From: Amycolatopsis sp.
Lineage (GTDB): Bacteria; Actinomycetota; Actinomycetes; Mycobacteriales; Pseudonocardiaceae
DNA length: 64,000 bases
NCBI RefSeq assembly: GCF_025464955.1
Contig: NZ_JAODNM010000116.1
Location: forward strand, 1-64,000
Reading direction: 5' to 3'
In this document: in pieces, positions 25,312 to 34,741 of the stretch
Numbering within the stretch: the stretch's first letter is position 1
Layout of the letters: each line of letters starts with the position of its first letter
Program-made: the position numbers and the translations under genes
Notes under the pieces: generated by a model
Database searches by the model: none
The model's input: only the letters and a program-made list of their open reading frames with translations
What the model was told of the DNA's origin: nothing

Positions 25312-26757
25312 ATGAGGAAAACATCCCCGATCTTGGTTGTGGTGGCCATGACGCTCACGCTGGCTACCATCGGCACAGCCTCGGCAGGCGAACGTCCCGC
25401 ACTCATCTGGCAACGCTGCGACAACGGCCAAGAGGAGTGCACGACGATCCAAGTCCCCTTGAACTACCTCGACGGCTCCGGGAAGACGATCTCGCTCGAG
25501 ATCTCCCGGATCTCCGCGGCCAGGCCGGAACTCCGGCGTGGTGTGCTGGTGCTGATCCCAGGCGGGCCGGGGTTGTCCGGGCTCGCGAAACCCGCGCAGA
25601 TGCTCACCCAGGCGAAGAAGATGCCCCAGGCGGTGCTCGACAGGTATGACCTGATCGGCTTCGATCCACGTGGGGTCGGGGCGAGCAGCCCGGTCTCGTG
25701 CGACCTGCCGGACGCCGACGTCGCGCCCGTGATGCTCCGGCCGTGGCCTGCACCGGACGGCGACATCACGGCGAACATCACGGCGGCCAAGCGCACCGCC
25801 GAGGCGTGCGCCCGAAACGGTGGCGACGAATTGCCGAATGTCACCAGCCTCAACAACGCGCGCGATCTGGACAGCATCCGGAAAGCCTTGGGGGAAAGCA
25901 AGATTTCCGCCTTGGGCGTGTCTTACGGCACTTATGTCGGCTCGCTCTACACGACGTTGTTCCCGGGCCGCACCGACCGTGTCGTACTCGACAGCAACGA
26001 CGATCCCAATCCCGCGCTGGTCGGACGCGGCTGGCTGCGGAACACGTCGATCGGGGTAGCCGACCGGTTCGGCGACTTCGCCGCATGGGGCGCGAAGAAC
26101 GGAGTCGCGGCAACGTCGGACGCCGTACGGGCGAAATTCCTCGGCCTGGCCGCTCAGTTGGACCAGCACCCCCGGCCGTGGCCTGGCGCGTCGCCTCCGC
26201 AGCTGGACGGGAACGTGCTGCGGTCGGTCATGCTGCAGTCCCTCAACTCGGATTCCGGTTTCACCGCACTGGCGGCGCTGATGAAGGCCGCCGAAGGCCC
26301 GACGCTGCCCCCGCCGTCCGTCGTACCGCCCGCCGCGATACAGAACGGCGTCGCCTCCGGGATCGCGCCTGTCTGCAACGACGTCGCGTGGCCGCGTTCG
26401 ACGGACAGCTACGCAAAGGCTGTACCCGTGGACAAGGCGCTCTTCCCGCTGACCGCGGGGATGCCGGCGAACATCATGCCGTGCGCCTTCTGGCCGAAAC
26501 CGGCCGAGGCGCCCGTGACGGTGACGTCGAACGGGCCGTCGAACATCCTGATGGTGCAGAACCTGCGTGATCCGCAGACTCCGTACAGCGGCGCGCTGAA
26601 GATGCGGAGCGCGCTCGGTGGCCGAGCCCGGCTGGTGAGTGTCGACTCCGGTGGCCACCAGTCGTACCTGCAGAACGGCAACGCCTGTGGGGACGCGGCT
26701 GTGACAGCCTTCCTCGTCACCGGCACCCGCCCGGTCACCGACATGCTCTGCCGGTAA
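25312..26757 (+). CDS. Secreted alpha/beta hydrolase, tripeptidyl-aminopeptidase-like
   Basis: The protein is 481 aa with a Sec signal (MRKTSPILVVVAMTLTLATI, cleavage near TASAG). The catalytic part has LIPGGPGLSG, then YDLIGFDPRGVGASSPVSCD and the nucleophile Ser in ISALGVSYGTYVGSLY. The His lies in SVDSGGHQSYLQNG, with the TAP-like C-terminal cap. Family members such as SlpD/SlpE of Streptomyces remove tripeptides from exported proteins. Four late cysteines could form disulfides. An alternative GTG start 11 codons upstream would blunt the signal peptide. Confidence 0.87.
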   Translation: MRKTSPILVVVAMTLTLATIGTASAGERPALIWQRCDNGQEECTTIQVPLNYLDGSGKTISLEISRISAARPELRRGVLVLIPGGPGLSGLAKPAQMLTQAKKMPQAVLDRYDLIGFDPRGVGASSPVSCDLPDADVAPVMLRPWPAPDGDITANITAAKRTAEACARNGGDELPNVTSLNNARDLDSIRKALGESKISALGVSYGTYVGSLYTTLFPGRTDRVVLDSNDDPNPALVGRGWLRNTSIGVADRFGDFAAWGAKNGVAATSDAVRAKFLGLAAQLDQHPRPWPGASPPQLDGNVLRSVMLQSLNSDSGFTALAALMKAAEGPTLPPPSVVPPAAIQNGVASGIAPVCNDVAWPRSTDSYAKAVPVDKALFPLTAGMPANIMPCAFWPKPAEAPVTVTSNGPSNILMVQNLRDPQTPYSGALKMRSALGGRARLVSVDSGGHQSYLQNGNACGDAAVTAFLVTGTRPVTDMLCR

Positions 26758-26789
26758 TCGTTTTGCCCGCGTCGGCGGTCACGACCAGA

Positions 26790-27176
26790 ATGGCGGACGT
26801 GACCACCGACGAGGGAACCAACCGGCCGTTCCGGTGGGATCTCGTGCGCCCTGACCAGCTCGGGCTCGTGGTCGTGACGGCCGCTTGGTTCGGCGTTCTC
26901 CTGCTGCTCGGGGTGCCGTGGTCGGCCGGCGCGGCGCTGGGGGTCGTCGTCGCGGTCATCGCCGCGATCCGCACGGTGACCCGCACCGCCATCGACTTCG
27001 GCAGGCTCGGGATGATCACGTACGAAGGTGTGCTCATCCCGTTCGGGCTGATCGCCCAACTGGTCCGCGGTCCGGAACTGCTCCTGATCGGGCTGGCCGT
27101 GCTTGCCGCCGGGATGACGCTCGCCGTCGCCGTGCCGGTCGTGCTCGTGTTGTCGGCCCTGGTGACGTTGACCTAG
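26790..27176 (+). CDS. Small membrane protein, unknown function
   Basis: The protein is 128 aa with four hydrophobic segments and a short charged N-terminus (MADVTTDEGTNRPFRWDLVR). I do not recognise the family. It begins 32 bases after the aminopeptidase stop and ends 44 bases before the DJ-1-like gene, so the three may share a transcript. Confidence 0.65.
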   Translation: MADVTTDEGTNRPFRWDLVRPDQLGLVVVTAAWFGVLLLLGVPWSAGAALGVVVAVIAAIRTVTRTAIDFGRLGMITYEGVLIPFGLIAQLVRGPELLLIGLAVLAAGMTLAVAVPVVLVLSALVTLT

Positions 27177-27220
27177 CCGCCGCCTGGAATCCTGCGGTCA
27201 CGAATTCGTAGGAGGCAGAC

Positions 27221-28063
27221 GTGGCGAAAGTGCTGATCCCGGTACCCGCGAGGGATTCCGACCCGTCCGAAGTGGCGGTCAGCTGGCGGGTGCTCACCGA
27301 CGCCGGGCACGACGTCGTTTTCGCCAGCCCTGACGGGAAGCAGGCACACTGCGACGAGCTGATGGTCACCGGCGAGGGACTGGACCTGTGGGGGCGTGTT
27401 CCCGGCCTTCGCAAGCTGCCTGTCCTCGGGCGCGTGCTGCGAGCGGACTCCGTGGCGCGGGCCGCCCACTCCGCACTACTGGGCGACGCGGCGTGGCGTT
27501 CTCCGATCCGCTGGGAAGACATCGAGCTGGGAGAGTTCGAGGCGCTCCTCCTGCCCGGCGGCCATCGCGCGCGCGGGATGCGCGAGTACCTGGAAAGCGC
27601 GGTGCTGCAGACGCTGGTGGTCGACGCGTTCCACCGCGACCTGCCGGTGGCCGCGATCTGCCACGGTGTCCTGCTCGCCGCCCGCAGCACCGACCCGGCG
27701 ACCGGCCGTTCGGTACTCCACGGGCACCGCACAACCGCCTTGACCTGGCAGCTCGAAGGCACGGCGTGGAGGCTCGCCCGCCGGACGAGGTTCTGGGACC
27801 CCGACTACTACCGGACGTACTCCGAGGCACCGGGCCAGCCGGACGGCTACATGTCCGTGCAGCAGGAGGTCACCAGGGCGCTGGCGGATCCGGCCGACTT
27901 CCTCGACGCACCCCGTGACGACCGGATGAAGACCAGTGGCCGTTCGCGGGACACACTCGACGACGAACGTCCGGCCTTCATCGTCGAGGACGGCAAGTAT
28001 CTCTCCGCCCGCTGGCCCGGAGACGTCCACACCTTCGCCAAACGCTTCGCCGCCCTACTCTGA
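27221..28063 (+). CDS. DJ-1/PfpI-superfamily protein
   Basis: The protein is 280 aa. The flavodoxin-like fold has the nucleophile Cys147-His148 in PVAAICHGVLLAAR and the upstream EALLLPGGHRARGM loop. Members act as glyoxalase III, deglycases, proteases or chaperones, and this subtype is not assigned. GGAGG precedes the GTG start. The protein is longer than minimal PfpI proteins because of an insertion near residues 50-100 and a C-terminal extension of about 60 residues. Confidence 0.85.
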   Translation: MAKVLIPVPARDSDPSEVAVSWRVLTDAGHDVVFASPDGKQAHCDELMVTGEGLDLWGRVPGLRKLPVLGRVLRADSVARAAHSALLGDAAWRSPIRWEDIELGEFEALLLPGGHRARGMREYLESAVLQTLVVDAFHRDLPVAAICHGVLLAARSTDPATGRSVLHGHRTTALTWQLEGTAWRLARRTRFWDPDYYRTYSEAPGQPDGYMSVQQEVTRALADPADFLDAPRDDRMKTSGRSRDTLDDERPAFIVEDGKYLSARWPGDVHTFAKRFAALL

Positions 28064-28069
28064 TTAAGA

Positions 28070-28328
28070 CTCTTGTGTCGTATCCGTGGGTCCCCGGGGT
28101 GCTGGTTGATGTGTGCTGGTGGCGTTTACAGCGGCAAGGACCGGGGCGAATAGGGACTTCCTCGCTGATCTGAGGGCCGGTCGTGTCGTGTCGGTGAGCG
28201 GTCAAAAGCACTGTCGGTAGCCGAGTGTGGGACTCGGCGCCGTGAACGTGGGACTCGCCGCCGTGAGTGTGGGACTCGCGGGCCGAGTCGGCGAGTCCCA
28301 CACTCAGGTCTACGAGTCCCACACTCAC
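28070..28328. repeat. Composite intergenic repeat
   Basis: The left part (28070-28160) is a diverged copy of the element near 42.9 kb, sharing CTCTTGTGTCGT, GTGGGTCC and CAAGGACCGGGGCGA. The right part (28221-28328) has three GTGTGGGACTCG-like direct copies and two inverted GAGTCCCACACTCA copies. The final copy abuts a truncated VOC reading frame. Confidence 0.75.
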
Positions 28329-28330
28329 CG

Positions 28331-28483
28331 ACCGTCGACGACCTCGACCAGGCGACGGAACAGGCGAAAGCCCTGGGAGCCGAAGTCGTCCGAGAGCGAA
28401 CGGAGCTCCCGGCCGGTTCGCTCGTGGTGATCGACGATCCGACGGGCGCCACGCTCGTCCTCTGGAAGGCAAAGACGCCTTAG
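28331..28483 (+). pseudogene. C-terminal fragment of a VOC (glyoxalase-fold) gene
   Basis: About 50 codons up to a TAG encode VDDLDQATEQAKALGAEVV, then LPAGSLVVIDDPTGATLVLW, the usual C-terminal half of a VOC-family protein. There is no start codon and no N-terminal half. The frame begins exactly where the repeat cluster ends, so the front of the gene appears to have been lost at the repeat. Confidence 0.7.
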
Positions 28484-28490
28484 GTATGGA

Positions 28491-28532
28491 AAAGCCCGGG
28501 AAAGCCTCGCATAGAAGGCTTTCCCGGGCTTT
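28491..28532. terminator. 17-bp perfect hairpin terminator
   Basis: AAAGCCCGGGAAAGCCT pairs exactly with AGGCTTTCCCGGGCTTT over an eight-base loop, directly after the amino-acid permease gene on the minus strand. Confidence 0.8.
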
Positions 28533-28542
28533 CACCGAGCTG

Positions 28543-30213
28543 TCAGGCGGTGAGGATGTCCGGCTCGACGGCGATCTCGTCCTCTTCCCTGGCCACCGCG
28601 GCTTGGACCTTGTCTGTGGTCATCGCCAGGCTCACGGCCCAGTAGAAGATGACCAGCGAGAAGGCGATGACCACGGCCAGGTCGATCCACTCGGGGAGGA
28701 TGCTCTTGTTTCCCGCGTTCGGGACACTGGAGTACCGGCCCAGGTAGCCGATCACCACGGTGCCGATCAGCCACGGACCGATCCACCAGGCGGACCGCCA
28801 CTCCATTTCGAGCGCCCGCTCCGACTTGGAGACGGCCTGGGTGATCTCGAACAGGACGAACCCGACGATGATCGCGACCACGATCTTCCAGGTGATGTCG
28901 AAACCGGCCCAGTACATGATCAGGTTGGCCGACGCGAACCCGACCGGCGCCATCAGTTTCGGCGCCGGGAGCTTGTACGGGCGGGGGCGGCCCGGGTCGC
29001 GCTTGCGCAGCGCGGCCAGCGAAATCGGAGCGAAGGCGTACATGGTCGCCGTCGCCGAGGTCACCACGCCGACCAGTTGCTGCCAACTCGGGAACGGCAG
29101 GAAAGCGATCTCGCCCACCACGAACGCGAGGAGGATCGACCAGATCGGGACACCGCGGAGGGTGAGCTTGCCGAGCTTCGGCGAAAGCAGCTTCTCCTTG
29201 CCCAGCGCGTACGACAGCCGCGCCGAGGTACCCACATAGACGAGGCCGGTCCCGGCAGGGGAAACGAACGCGTCCGCGTAGAGGACGTACGACAGCCAGC
29301 CGGCGCCGGCCGCGACGGCCAACGTCGCGTAAGGACCGAAGTCTCCCTTGGCGATCGGGTTCCCCCAGCCGTGGATCAGGTTCGCCGGATCGAGCGAGCC
29401 GACGAACGCGATCTCGAGGCCGATGTAGATGACGGTGCCGATGATCATCGCGGCGATCACCGCGCGTGAGATGTCCTTCTGGGGGTTCTTGGCCTCACCG
29501 CCCAGTTGAATGCACTGTTCGAAGCCTTGCAAGGCGAAGACCACACCCAGTGGAAGAGCCGCGAAGACGCCGTGCGCGCCGAACGGCGCGAAGCCACCGC
29601 CCGCGTGGAAGTTCGACGAGTGGAAGCTGAGCGTGAGCAACAGGATGATGGTGAGGACCGGGACGGCGGTCTTCCAGATCACCGTGACGGAGTTGCTCTC
29701 CGACAGCAGCTTCACCCCGACGATATTGATCGTGGTGAAGAGGATCATCAGCAGCGTGGCCCAGCAGAACCCGCTGAAGGTCAGGCTGCCGTTCTCCTTG
29801 AGCAGGTTCAGGTTGTCCTTCACCCAGGAAATATTGTCCAGGTACGCCAGGCTCGCCTCGACCTCGATCGGGGCGATGGCCACGGCTTGGAGCCAGGCTG
29901 TCCAACCGGCGGTGAACCCGGCTACGGCGCCGAAGGCGAAGGCCGGGAACCGAGCCGTACCACCGGCAACCGGATAGGCGGCGCCGAGTTCGGCGTGGAT
30001 CAGGGCCAGGACGGCGAGCATCGCAGCCGCCAGCACCCAGGAGAGCAGCGAAGCGGGTCCGGCGGACTTGGCGGCGTTCAGCGCCCCGAGCAACCACCCT
30101 GAGCCGATGATCGAGCCCAGTGAGATGAACATCAGTCCGTAGAAGCCGACCGATCTCTTGAACTTACCGCCGCCAGGCGGCGCACTTTGGGGGGATTCAA
30201 CGGGAGTCGCCAT
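28543..30213 (-). CDS. APC-family amino-acid permease
   Basis: This 556-aa membrane protein has about 12-14 helices. The first helix carries MFISLGSIIGSGWLLG, the Gly-rich substrate-binding motif of APC transporters, and VFALQGFEQCIQLGGEAKNP fits the conserved loop before helix 7. The cytosolic C-terminus is acidic. The ATG has GAGG upstream. The amino acid carried cannot be told. It is monocistronic, ending at a strong hairpin and preceded by a long intergenic region. Confidence 0.88.
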   Translation of the reverse strand: MATPVESPQSAPPGGGKFKRSVGFYGLMFISLGSIIGSGWLLGALNAAKSAGPASLLSWVLAAAMLAVLALIHAELGAAYPVAGGTARFPAFAFGAVAGFTAGWTAWLQAVAIAPIEVEASLAYLDNISWVKDNLNLLKENGSLTFSGFCWATLLMILFTTINIVGVKLLSESNSVTVIWKTAVPVLTIILLLTLSFHSSNFHAGGGFAPFGAHGVFAALPLGVVFALQGFEQCIQLGGEAKNPQKDISRAVIAAMIIGTVIYIGLEIAFVGSLDPANLIHGWGNPIAKGDFGPYATLAVAAGAGWLSYVLYADAFVSPAGTGLVYVGTSARLSYALGKEKLLSPKLGKLTLRGVPIWSILLAFVVGEIAFLPFPSWQQLVGVVTSATATMYAFAPISLAALRKRDPGRPRPYKLPAPKLMAPVGFASANLIMYWAGFDITWKIVVAIIVGFVLFEITQAVSKSERALEMEWRSAWWIGPWLIGTVVIGYLGRYSSVPNAGNKSILPEWIDLAVVIAFSLVIFYWAVSLAMTTDKVQAAVAREEDEIAVEPDILTA

Positions 30214-30833
30214 CGCTACCTCAATCTGAGCCGGTCATTCCAGGCCATTCCACCGCCGGGGAAGGTCCCGCGAATCGGCCTTTCCGCGCATTTCACTGAC
30301 CCTAGAGCGAGCCCCCGGCAACAGGCTTGCAGCATTGTTCCATACGTGCCCAGAGAAGGAAATGTCCCGGCCGTGGTTACTACACTTTAACTGGCATCAA
30401 TGCTGAAAACGTTCTCTTTCACCCTTGGGAATTGTCCTTTTTGTCGGACTGATCACGACTGGCTATCCGGCGATCGGCGCACTTCACATCGATTGCTTGA
30501 TCTCGAATTAACATTCGATCGCCACTTCACCATCGATCGGTACGAAAGGGAAACATTCACTGCCCGAAGCGACTCGAACGGCGTTATCGGCGCGTAACCA
30601 CTAAGGCACTCAGGGCTACCACCGAACGCCGACAGCCGGCCGTCGGCGTTCCCCGACTCCCCGATCACTTGCCGGAGGTCGCCGTCTAGTGGTCGACAGA
30701 CAGTCAAAGAACCGACGACTGACCAGCACAGCGAGTCATGACACGTTCGGACCAGTGCAAACAGTGGTCTGCCGACTATATTCATCGGATGTCTGCCTAG
30801 TTCACACTCTCGCCGTCCCCGCTGGAGAACCTG
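30214..30833. other. 620-bp divergent intergenic region
   Basis: This lies between the divergent permease and beta-helix genes and is more AT-rich than the rest of the window, especially 30380-30560. A perfect ten-bp hairpin, GAACGCCGAC/GTCGGCGTTC, is at 30624-30651. No reading frame with actinomycete codon bias is seen. The AT-rich part is a plausible Lsr2-binding or promoter region (inference). Confidence 0.5.
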
Positions 30834-33440
30834 ATGCGAATCGCCACTGCTGTCGCGCACCTGGTCACCGCCGCCATCGCCCTCGGAACACTCGGGGCGA
30901 TACCAGGCCGTGCCCCTGACATCCTCTACACCTCCCCTACCGGCTCCGGCCGGTCCTGCAGTAACTACGACCCGTGTGCGCTGGACACGGCCCGCGACCA
31001 GGTCCGGACCCTGGTCCCACACGCCAAAGGCGATGTCGTGGTCCAGTTGAGCGGCGGGACCTATCGGCTGACGAGCCCCCTGCAACTCGGTGTCCAGGAC
31101 TCCGGCACCGGGCCCGGTCACCAGGTCGTCTACCAGGCTGCGCCCGGCCAGACCCCGGTCCTCAGCGGCGCTCAACGGGTCACCGGCTTCACCCAGGTCG
31201 ACGCCGCGAAGAACATCTACCGGGCGCAGGTGCCGAAGGACGTCGACAGCCGCGAACTGTTCGTCGACGGTGTCCGTGCCGACCGCGCTCGCAGTGCGAA
31301 CAACCCGGGGGGCTTCTCGGTGACCAGCACCGGGTTCACCACCAGCGACCCCGCCTACACCTCGTGGACCAACACGCCCGGGGTCGAGATCGTGCAGAAC
31401 AACGCGTGGAAGCAGATGCGCTGCCCACTGGCGTCGATCACCGCGAGCGCGTCCGGCGGTTCCGACCTCACCGTCGACCCGGCCTGCTGGAACAACAACC
31501 ACAGCTCGGTGCCCAACCCGAGTTTCCCCTTCAACGGCGCGGGGCTGCCGTCGCTGGACGGGATCACTTGGCTCGAGAACTCCTACCAGCTTCTCGGCAC
31601 CCCCGGGCAGTTCTACCTCGACAGCGCCGCCGGTCAGCTGTACTACGTCCCGCGGGCCGGGGAGGACCTGACCAAGGCCGACGTCGAACTGCCCGTCGCG
31701 CCGGAGCTCCTCGACGTCGCCGGCACCCCGGGTCATCTGGCCCCGTTGAACGACAACGACTGGCGTGCCACCTACACCGGTGCCTGGAACGTCTCGAACG
31801 GGCGGCACCTCGGTGACCTCGGCGACGACGTGCACTACACCCAAACGAACGGTGACGCGTTCAGCTACACCTTCACCGGGACCGGAATCCAGGTGCTGTC
31901 CGAGACCGACGCCAGCGAAGGCAACGCCGACGTCTACGTCGACGGCAAGAAGGTGCAGACGGTCTCCGGAAACGGACCCACCCGGCTCGCCCAGCAAGCG
32001 ATGGTTTCGATCACCGGGCTCACCAAGGCCAAGCACACCGTGCGCGTGGTCAAGACCAGCGGTGACTACCTGCTGATCGACGGCATGACCGTCATCCCGG
32101 ACGTCATCGCGCCGGTGCACGACGTCGCGTTCACCGGGCTCACCTTCGCTTACACGACGTGGAACGCCCCCACCACCCAGGGCTACATCGACAACCAGGC
32201 CGGGGTGCTGTGGGATCCGACCACCCGGACCCCGATCCGCATCCCGGCGGCGGTGCAGGTGCACCGCGGTTCGCGGATCTCCTTCACCGGCGACGTCGTC
32301 CAGCACACCGGAACCAGCGGGATCGATCTTGCCGACCAGACGCAGAACTCGTCGGTGACCGGCAGCTCGATCACGGACACATCGGGCGGCGGCGTGTCGA
32401 TCGGCGAGGTCGACGACTACTACCAGACCCAGCCTTCACTCATGACCAGTGGCAACACCGTGTCCACCAGCGTGGTGCAGCGGCCGGGCCAGGAGTACAA
32501 GGACGCCGTCGGCATCTGGGTCGGCCACAGCCGCGGGACCACGTTGTCGCACAACGACATCGGCTACACGCCATACTCCGGCATCTCCATCGGCTGGGGC
32601 TGGGGCTGGGCTTCGGACTGCACGTTGCAGGCGAAGCAGGGCCTGCCGAACTGCCGGCACGGCACGACCTACACCGGCGGCAACCACGTGGTCGGCAACC
32701 ATGTGCACAGCGTCATGGGCACGTTGAGCGACGGGGGCCCGGTCTACACCCTCGGCGGTGAGGCTTCGGGTTCGGAGTTCGACGGCAACGTCCTCGGCGA
32801 GTGCATCGGCGGGTGCAACATGATCTACCACGACGAGGGCAGCTCGTTGTGGAACACCCATGACAACGTGGTGGAGTTCAGCAACGGCTCGCTGTGGCTG
32901 AACCTGTGGACGCCGAGCATCCACGACGACTCCATTCACGACAACTACACCGACACCGACCGGTTCAACAACAACGGCACCAACATCGCCTTCAAGCCCT
33001 CGACCGTGGTCCCGGACGGCCGCTGGCCCGCGCCGGCGCAGGCGATCATCGACGCGGCCGGGCCGGGAAAGACCACCGGCAAGGTCCTCGACGACGACGA
33101 TCTGCGGATCGGCTACACCGGCAGCTGGTCGTCAAGTGGTTCGCGCGGCCTTGGCGATCTCGACAACGGTGTCCACTACACGCAGCAGAACGGTGATTCC
33201 GCGACGATCACGTTCACCGGAACCGGGATCTCCTTCCTGACCGAGACGAACTCCGACGAGGGAGATGTCGGCGTCACGCTCGACGGCGCCGCGCAGCCGA
33301 CGGTCAGTGCCAACACGGCCCAGCGACAGTCCCAGCACCCGCTCTACTCGGTATCGGGACTGGCCGCCGGACCGCACACGCTGACCGTGACCAAGCTGAG
33401 TGGAACGTACTTCCTGGTCGACGGATTCACGGTGCAGTAA
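30834..33440 (+). CDS. Secreted right-handed beta-helix protein with two copies of an accessory module (GH141-like)
   Basis: The protein is 868 aa with a short Sec-type signal. The N-terminal part (ILYTSPTGSG, then VVVQLSGGTYRL, VVYQAAPGQTPVLSG) matches the start of beta-helix hydrolases such as GH141. The helix resumes around residues 430-720 with many Asn and Gly turns and a Trp-rich stretch, GISIGWGWGWASD. A beta-sandwich-like module of about 115 residues occurs twice, at about 304-421 (inside the helix) and 751-868 (C-terminal), sharing LGDL...VHYTQ.NGD and FTGTGI. An enzyme on plant or microbial polysaccharide is likely. GH141 is a tentative label. Confidence 0.75.
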   Translation: MRIATAVAHLVTAAIALGTLGAIPGRAPDILYTSPTGSGRSCSNYDPCALDTARDQVRTLVPHAKGDVVVQLSGGTYRLTSPLQLGVQDSGTGPGHQVVYQAAPGQTPVLSGAQRVTGFTQVDAAKNIYRAQVPKDVDSRELFVDGVRADRARSANNPGGFSVTSTGFTTSDPAYTSWTNTPGVEIVQNNAWKQMRCPLASITASASGGSDLTVDPACWNNNHSSVPNPSFPFNGAGLPSLDGITWLENSYQLLGTPGQFYLDSAAGQLYYVPRAGEDLTKADVELPVAPELLDVAGTPGHLAPLNDNDWRATYTGAWNVSNGRHLGDLGDDVHYTQTNGDAFSYTFTGTGIQVLSETDASEGNADVYVDGKKVQTVSGNGPTRLAQQAMVSITGLTKAKHTVRVVKTSGDYLLIDGMTVIPDVIAPVHDVAFTGLTFAYTTWNAPTTQGYIDNQAGVLWDPTTRTPIRIPAAVQVHRGSRISFTGDVVQHTGTSGIDLADQTQNSSVTGSSITDTSGGGVSIGEVDDYYQTQPSLMTSGNTVSTSVVQRPGQEYKDAVGIWVGHSRGTTLSHNDIGYTPYSGISIGWGWGWASDCTLQAKQGLPNCRHGTTYTGGNHVVGNHVHSVMGTLSDGGPVYTLGGEASGSEFDGNVLGECIGGCNMIYHDEGSSLWNTHDNVVEFSNGSLWLNLWTPSIHDDSIHDNYTDTDRFNNNGTNIAFKPSTVVPDGRWPAPAQAIIDAAGPGKTTGKVLDDDDLRIGYTGSWSSSGSRGLGDLDNGVHYTQQNGDSATITFTGTGISFLTETNSDEGDVGVTLDGAAQPTVSANTAQRQSQHPLYSVSGLAAGPHTLTVTKLSGTYFLVDGFTVQ

Positions 33441-33460
33441 GAACTCCGCACGGGAAAGCA

Positions 33461-33517
33461 GCAGGCGTCTGGGGACCTCTTACCCCGCAACGGGACTCGA
33501 TGTCCCCAGACGCCTGC
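33461..33517. terminator. Bidirectional hairpin terminator
   Basis: GCAGGCGTCTGGGGAC and its exact complement form a 16-bp stem with a 25-base loop between two convergent genes. The right arm abuts the SGNH hydrolase stop. Confidence 0.75.
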
Positions 33518-34741
33518 TCACTTCAGCAGTCCCAGGTCGATCGCGTTCGCGAGTGCCTGCATGCCGGCTTCGTTCGGGTGGAGATGGTCACCCGAATCGA
33601 AGGCCGGGTTCAGTGCTGCCGGGTTGGAGGGATCTTGCACTGCCTTGTCGAAGTCGACAACGCCGTCAAAGGCGCCGCTGGTGCGTATCCAGGTGTTCGC
33701 GGCCTGCCGGATCGCTTCGGCGGAAGCGCTGTAGTAGCCGGCACCGAAGTCCGGGAGAATCGTGCCCCCGATGATCCGGACACCGGCCGTGTGGGCCTGG
33801 GCGATGAGGTTTTGGTAACCGCCGATGAGGTCCTGCGCGGTGAGCGGGCCGCCGTTTGGACCGGCGTTGTTGCCGATGTCGTTGATCCCTTCCATCAGGA
33901 TCACGTCGCGGACGCCGGGCTGGCCGAGCACGTCGTGGGCGAACCGCTTGATCGCGCTGACCCCCTGCCAGATATTGGGGACGTCGGTCAGCACCCGGTT
34001 GCCACCGAGGCCGGCGTTCACCACTCCCAGTGGGTGGCCGCCGCCAAGCCGGCGGGCCAGATCGTCGGGCCAGGTGTGGTACGCCCCGCCCGGGGTGTTG
34101 TAGCCGTCGGTGATCGAGTCACCGAAGGCCACGACGGTGCCGCGGGCGGCCGGTGCCACGACGTCCATTCCGGACAGGTAGTACCAGGAGGTCGTGGCGG
34201 TGATGTAGTTGCCGTCCTCGTCTTCGGCGGTGTGGTTTCCCGGTTTGGACAGGTAGGTCGTGTCGAAGGCGTCGGAATGCCAGGTGGCGGAACTGGTCGC
34301 CCGAGGCAGGTAGAGGCTGACCAGCAGACTGCTTTGCGGCGCGACCGTGATCGGGACGGGATCGCTGAACACCTCCGCCCCGGCCGGGATCGTCACGGTT
34401 TTCGCGTGGGAGAACGTGACCGAGTGGTGCGAACCCGCGACAGCGGTGGCTTTGTCCGACTGGAGGGCGACATCCATCGCGCCCACGGACAGCGGTGTGG
34501 TGCTGCGCAGGTTCGACAGTTTGAGACGCACGGACGATCCGCCGACGGTGGTATGGACCACCATCCGGATCGTCTGGTCGGTGAAGTCGGGGCCGCCGAT
34601 CGTCATGCTCGGCCCCCACGTCGCGACGCGCGCCGCCGTGGCCGCATCCGCAGTGGGAACTGCCAGAGCGGGAACTGCCAGAGCTGGTACCGCCAGAACC
34701 GCCGCTACCAACGCGGCCACCGAACCGAGAGATCTCGACAT
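33518..34741 (-). CDS. Secreted SGNH/GDSL hydrolase
   Basis: The protein is 407 aa. The signal peptide contains a tandem LAVPALAVPALAVP, encoded by a short DNA repeat. An N-terminal beta-sandwich (about 38-195) precedes the catalytic domain, with Ser209 in VVAFGDSITDGY, block II Gly in VVNAGLGGNRVL, Asn in MEGINDIG, and the Asp/His pair in SGDHLHPNEAG. Members deacylate polysaccharides or other esters outside the cell. AGGAG precedes the ATG. Its convergent neighbour is the beta-helix protein, so joint action on a substituted polysaccharide is possible. Confidence 0.9.
   Translation of the reverse strand: MSRSLGSVAALVAAVLAVPALAVPALAVPTADAATAARVATWGPSMTIGGPDFTDQTIRMVVHTTVGGSSVRLKLSNLRSTTPLSVGAMDVALQSDKATAVAGSHHSVTFSHAKTVTIPAGAEVFSDPVPITVAPQSSLLVSLYLPRATSSATWHSDAFDTTYLSKPGNHTAEDEDGNYITATTSWYYLSGMDVVAPAARGTVVAFGDSITDGYNTPGGAYHTWPDDLARRLGGGHPLGVVNAGLGGNRVLTDVPNIWQGVSAIKRFAHDVLGQPGVRDVILMEGINDIGNNAGPNGGPLTAQDLIGGYQNLIAQAHTAGVRIIGGTILPDFGAGYYSASAEAIRQAANTWIRTSGAFDGVVDFDKAVQDPSNPAALNPAFDSGDHLHPNEAGMQALANAIDLGLLK

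Noticed and set aside
30562..30616. tRNA-like sequence on the minus strand with GTTCGAGTC and a partly pairing acceptor
   Set aside because: It is only about 55 bases, the T-stem does not pair and there is no proper anticodon arm, so it is neither a tRNA nor a convincing remnant.
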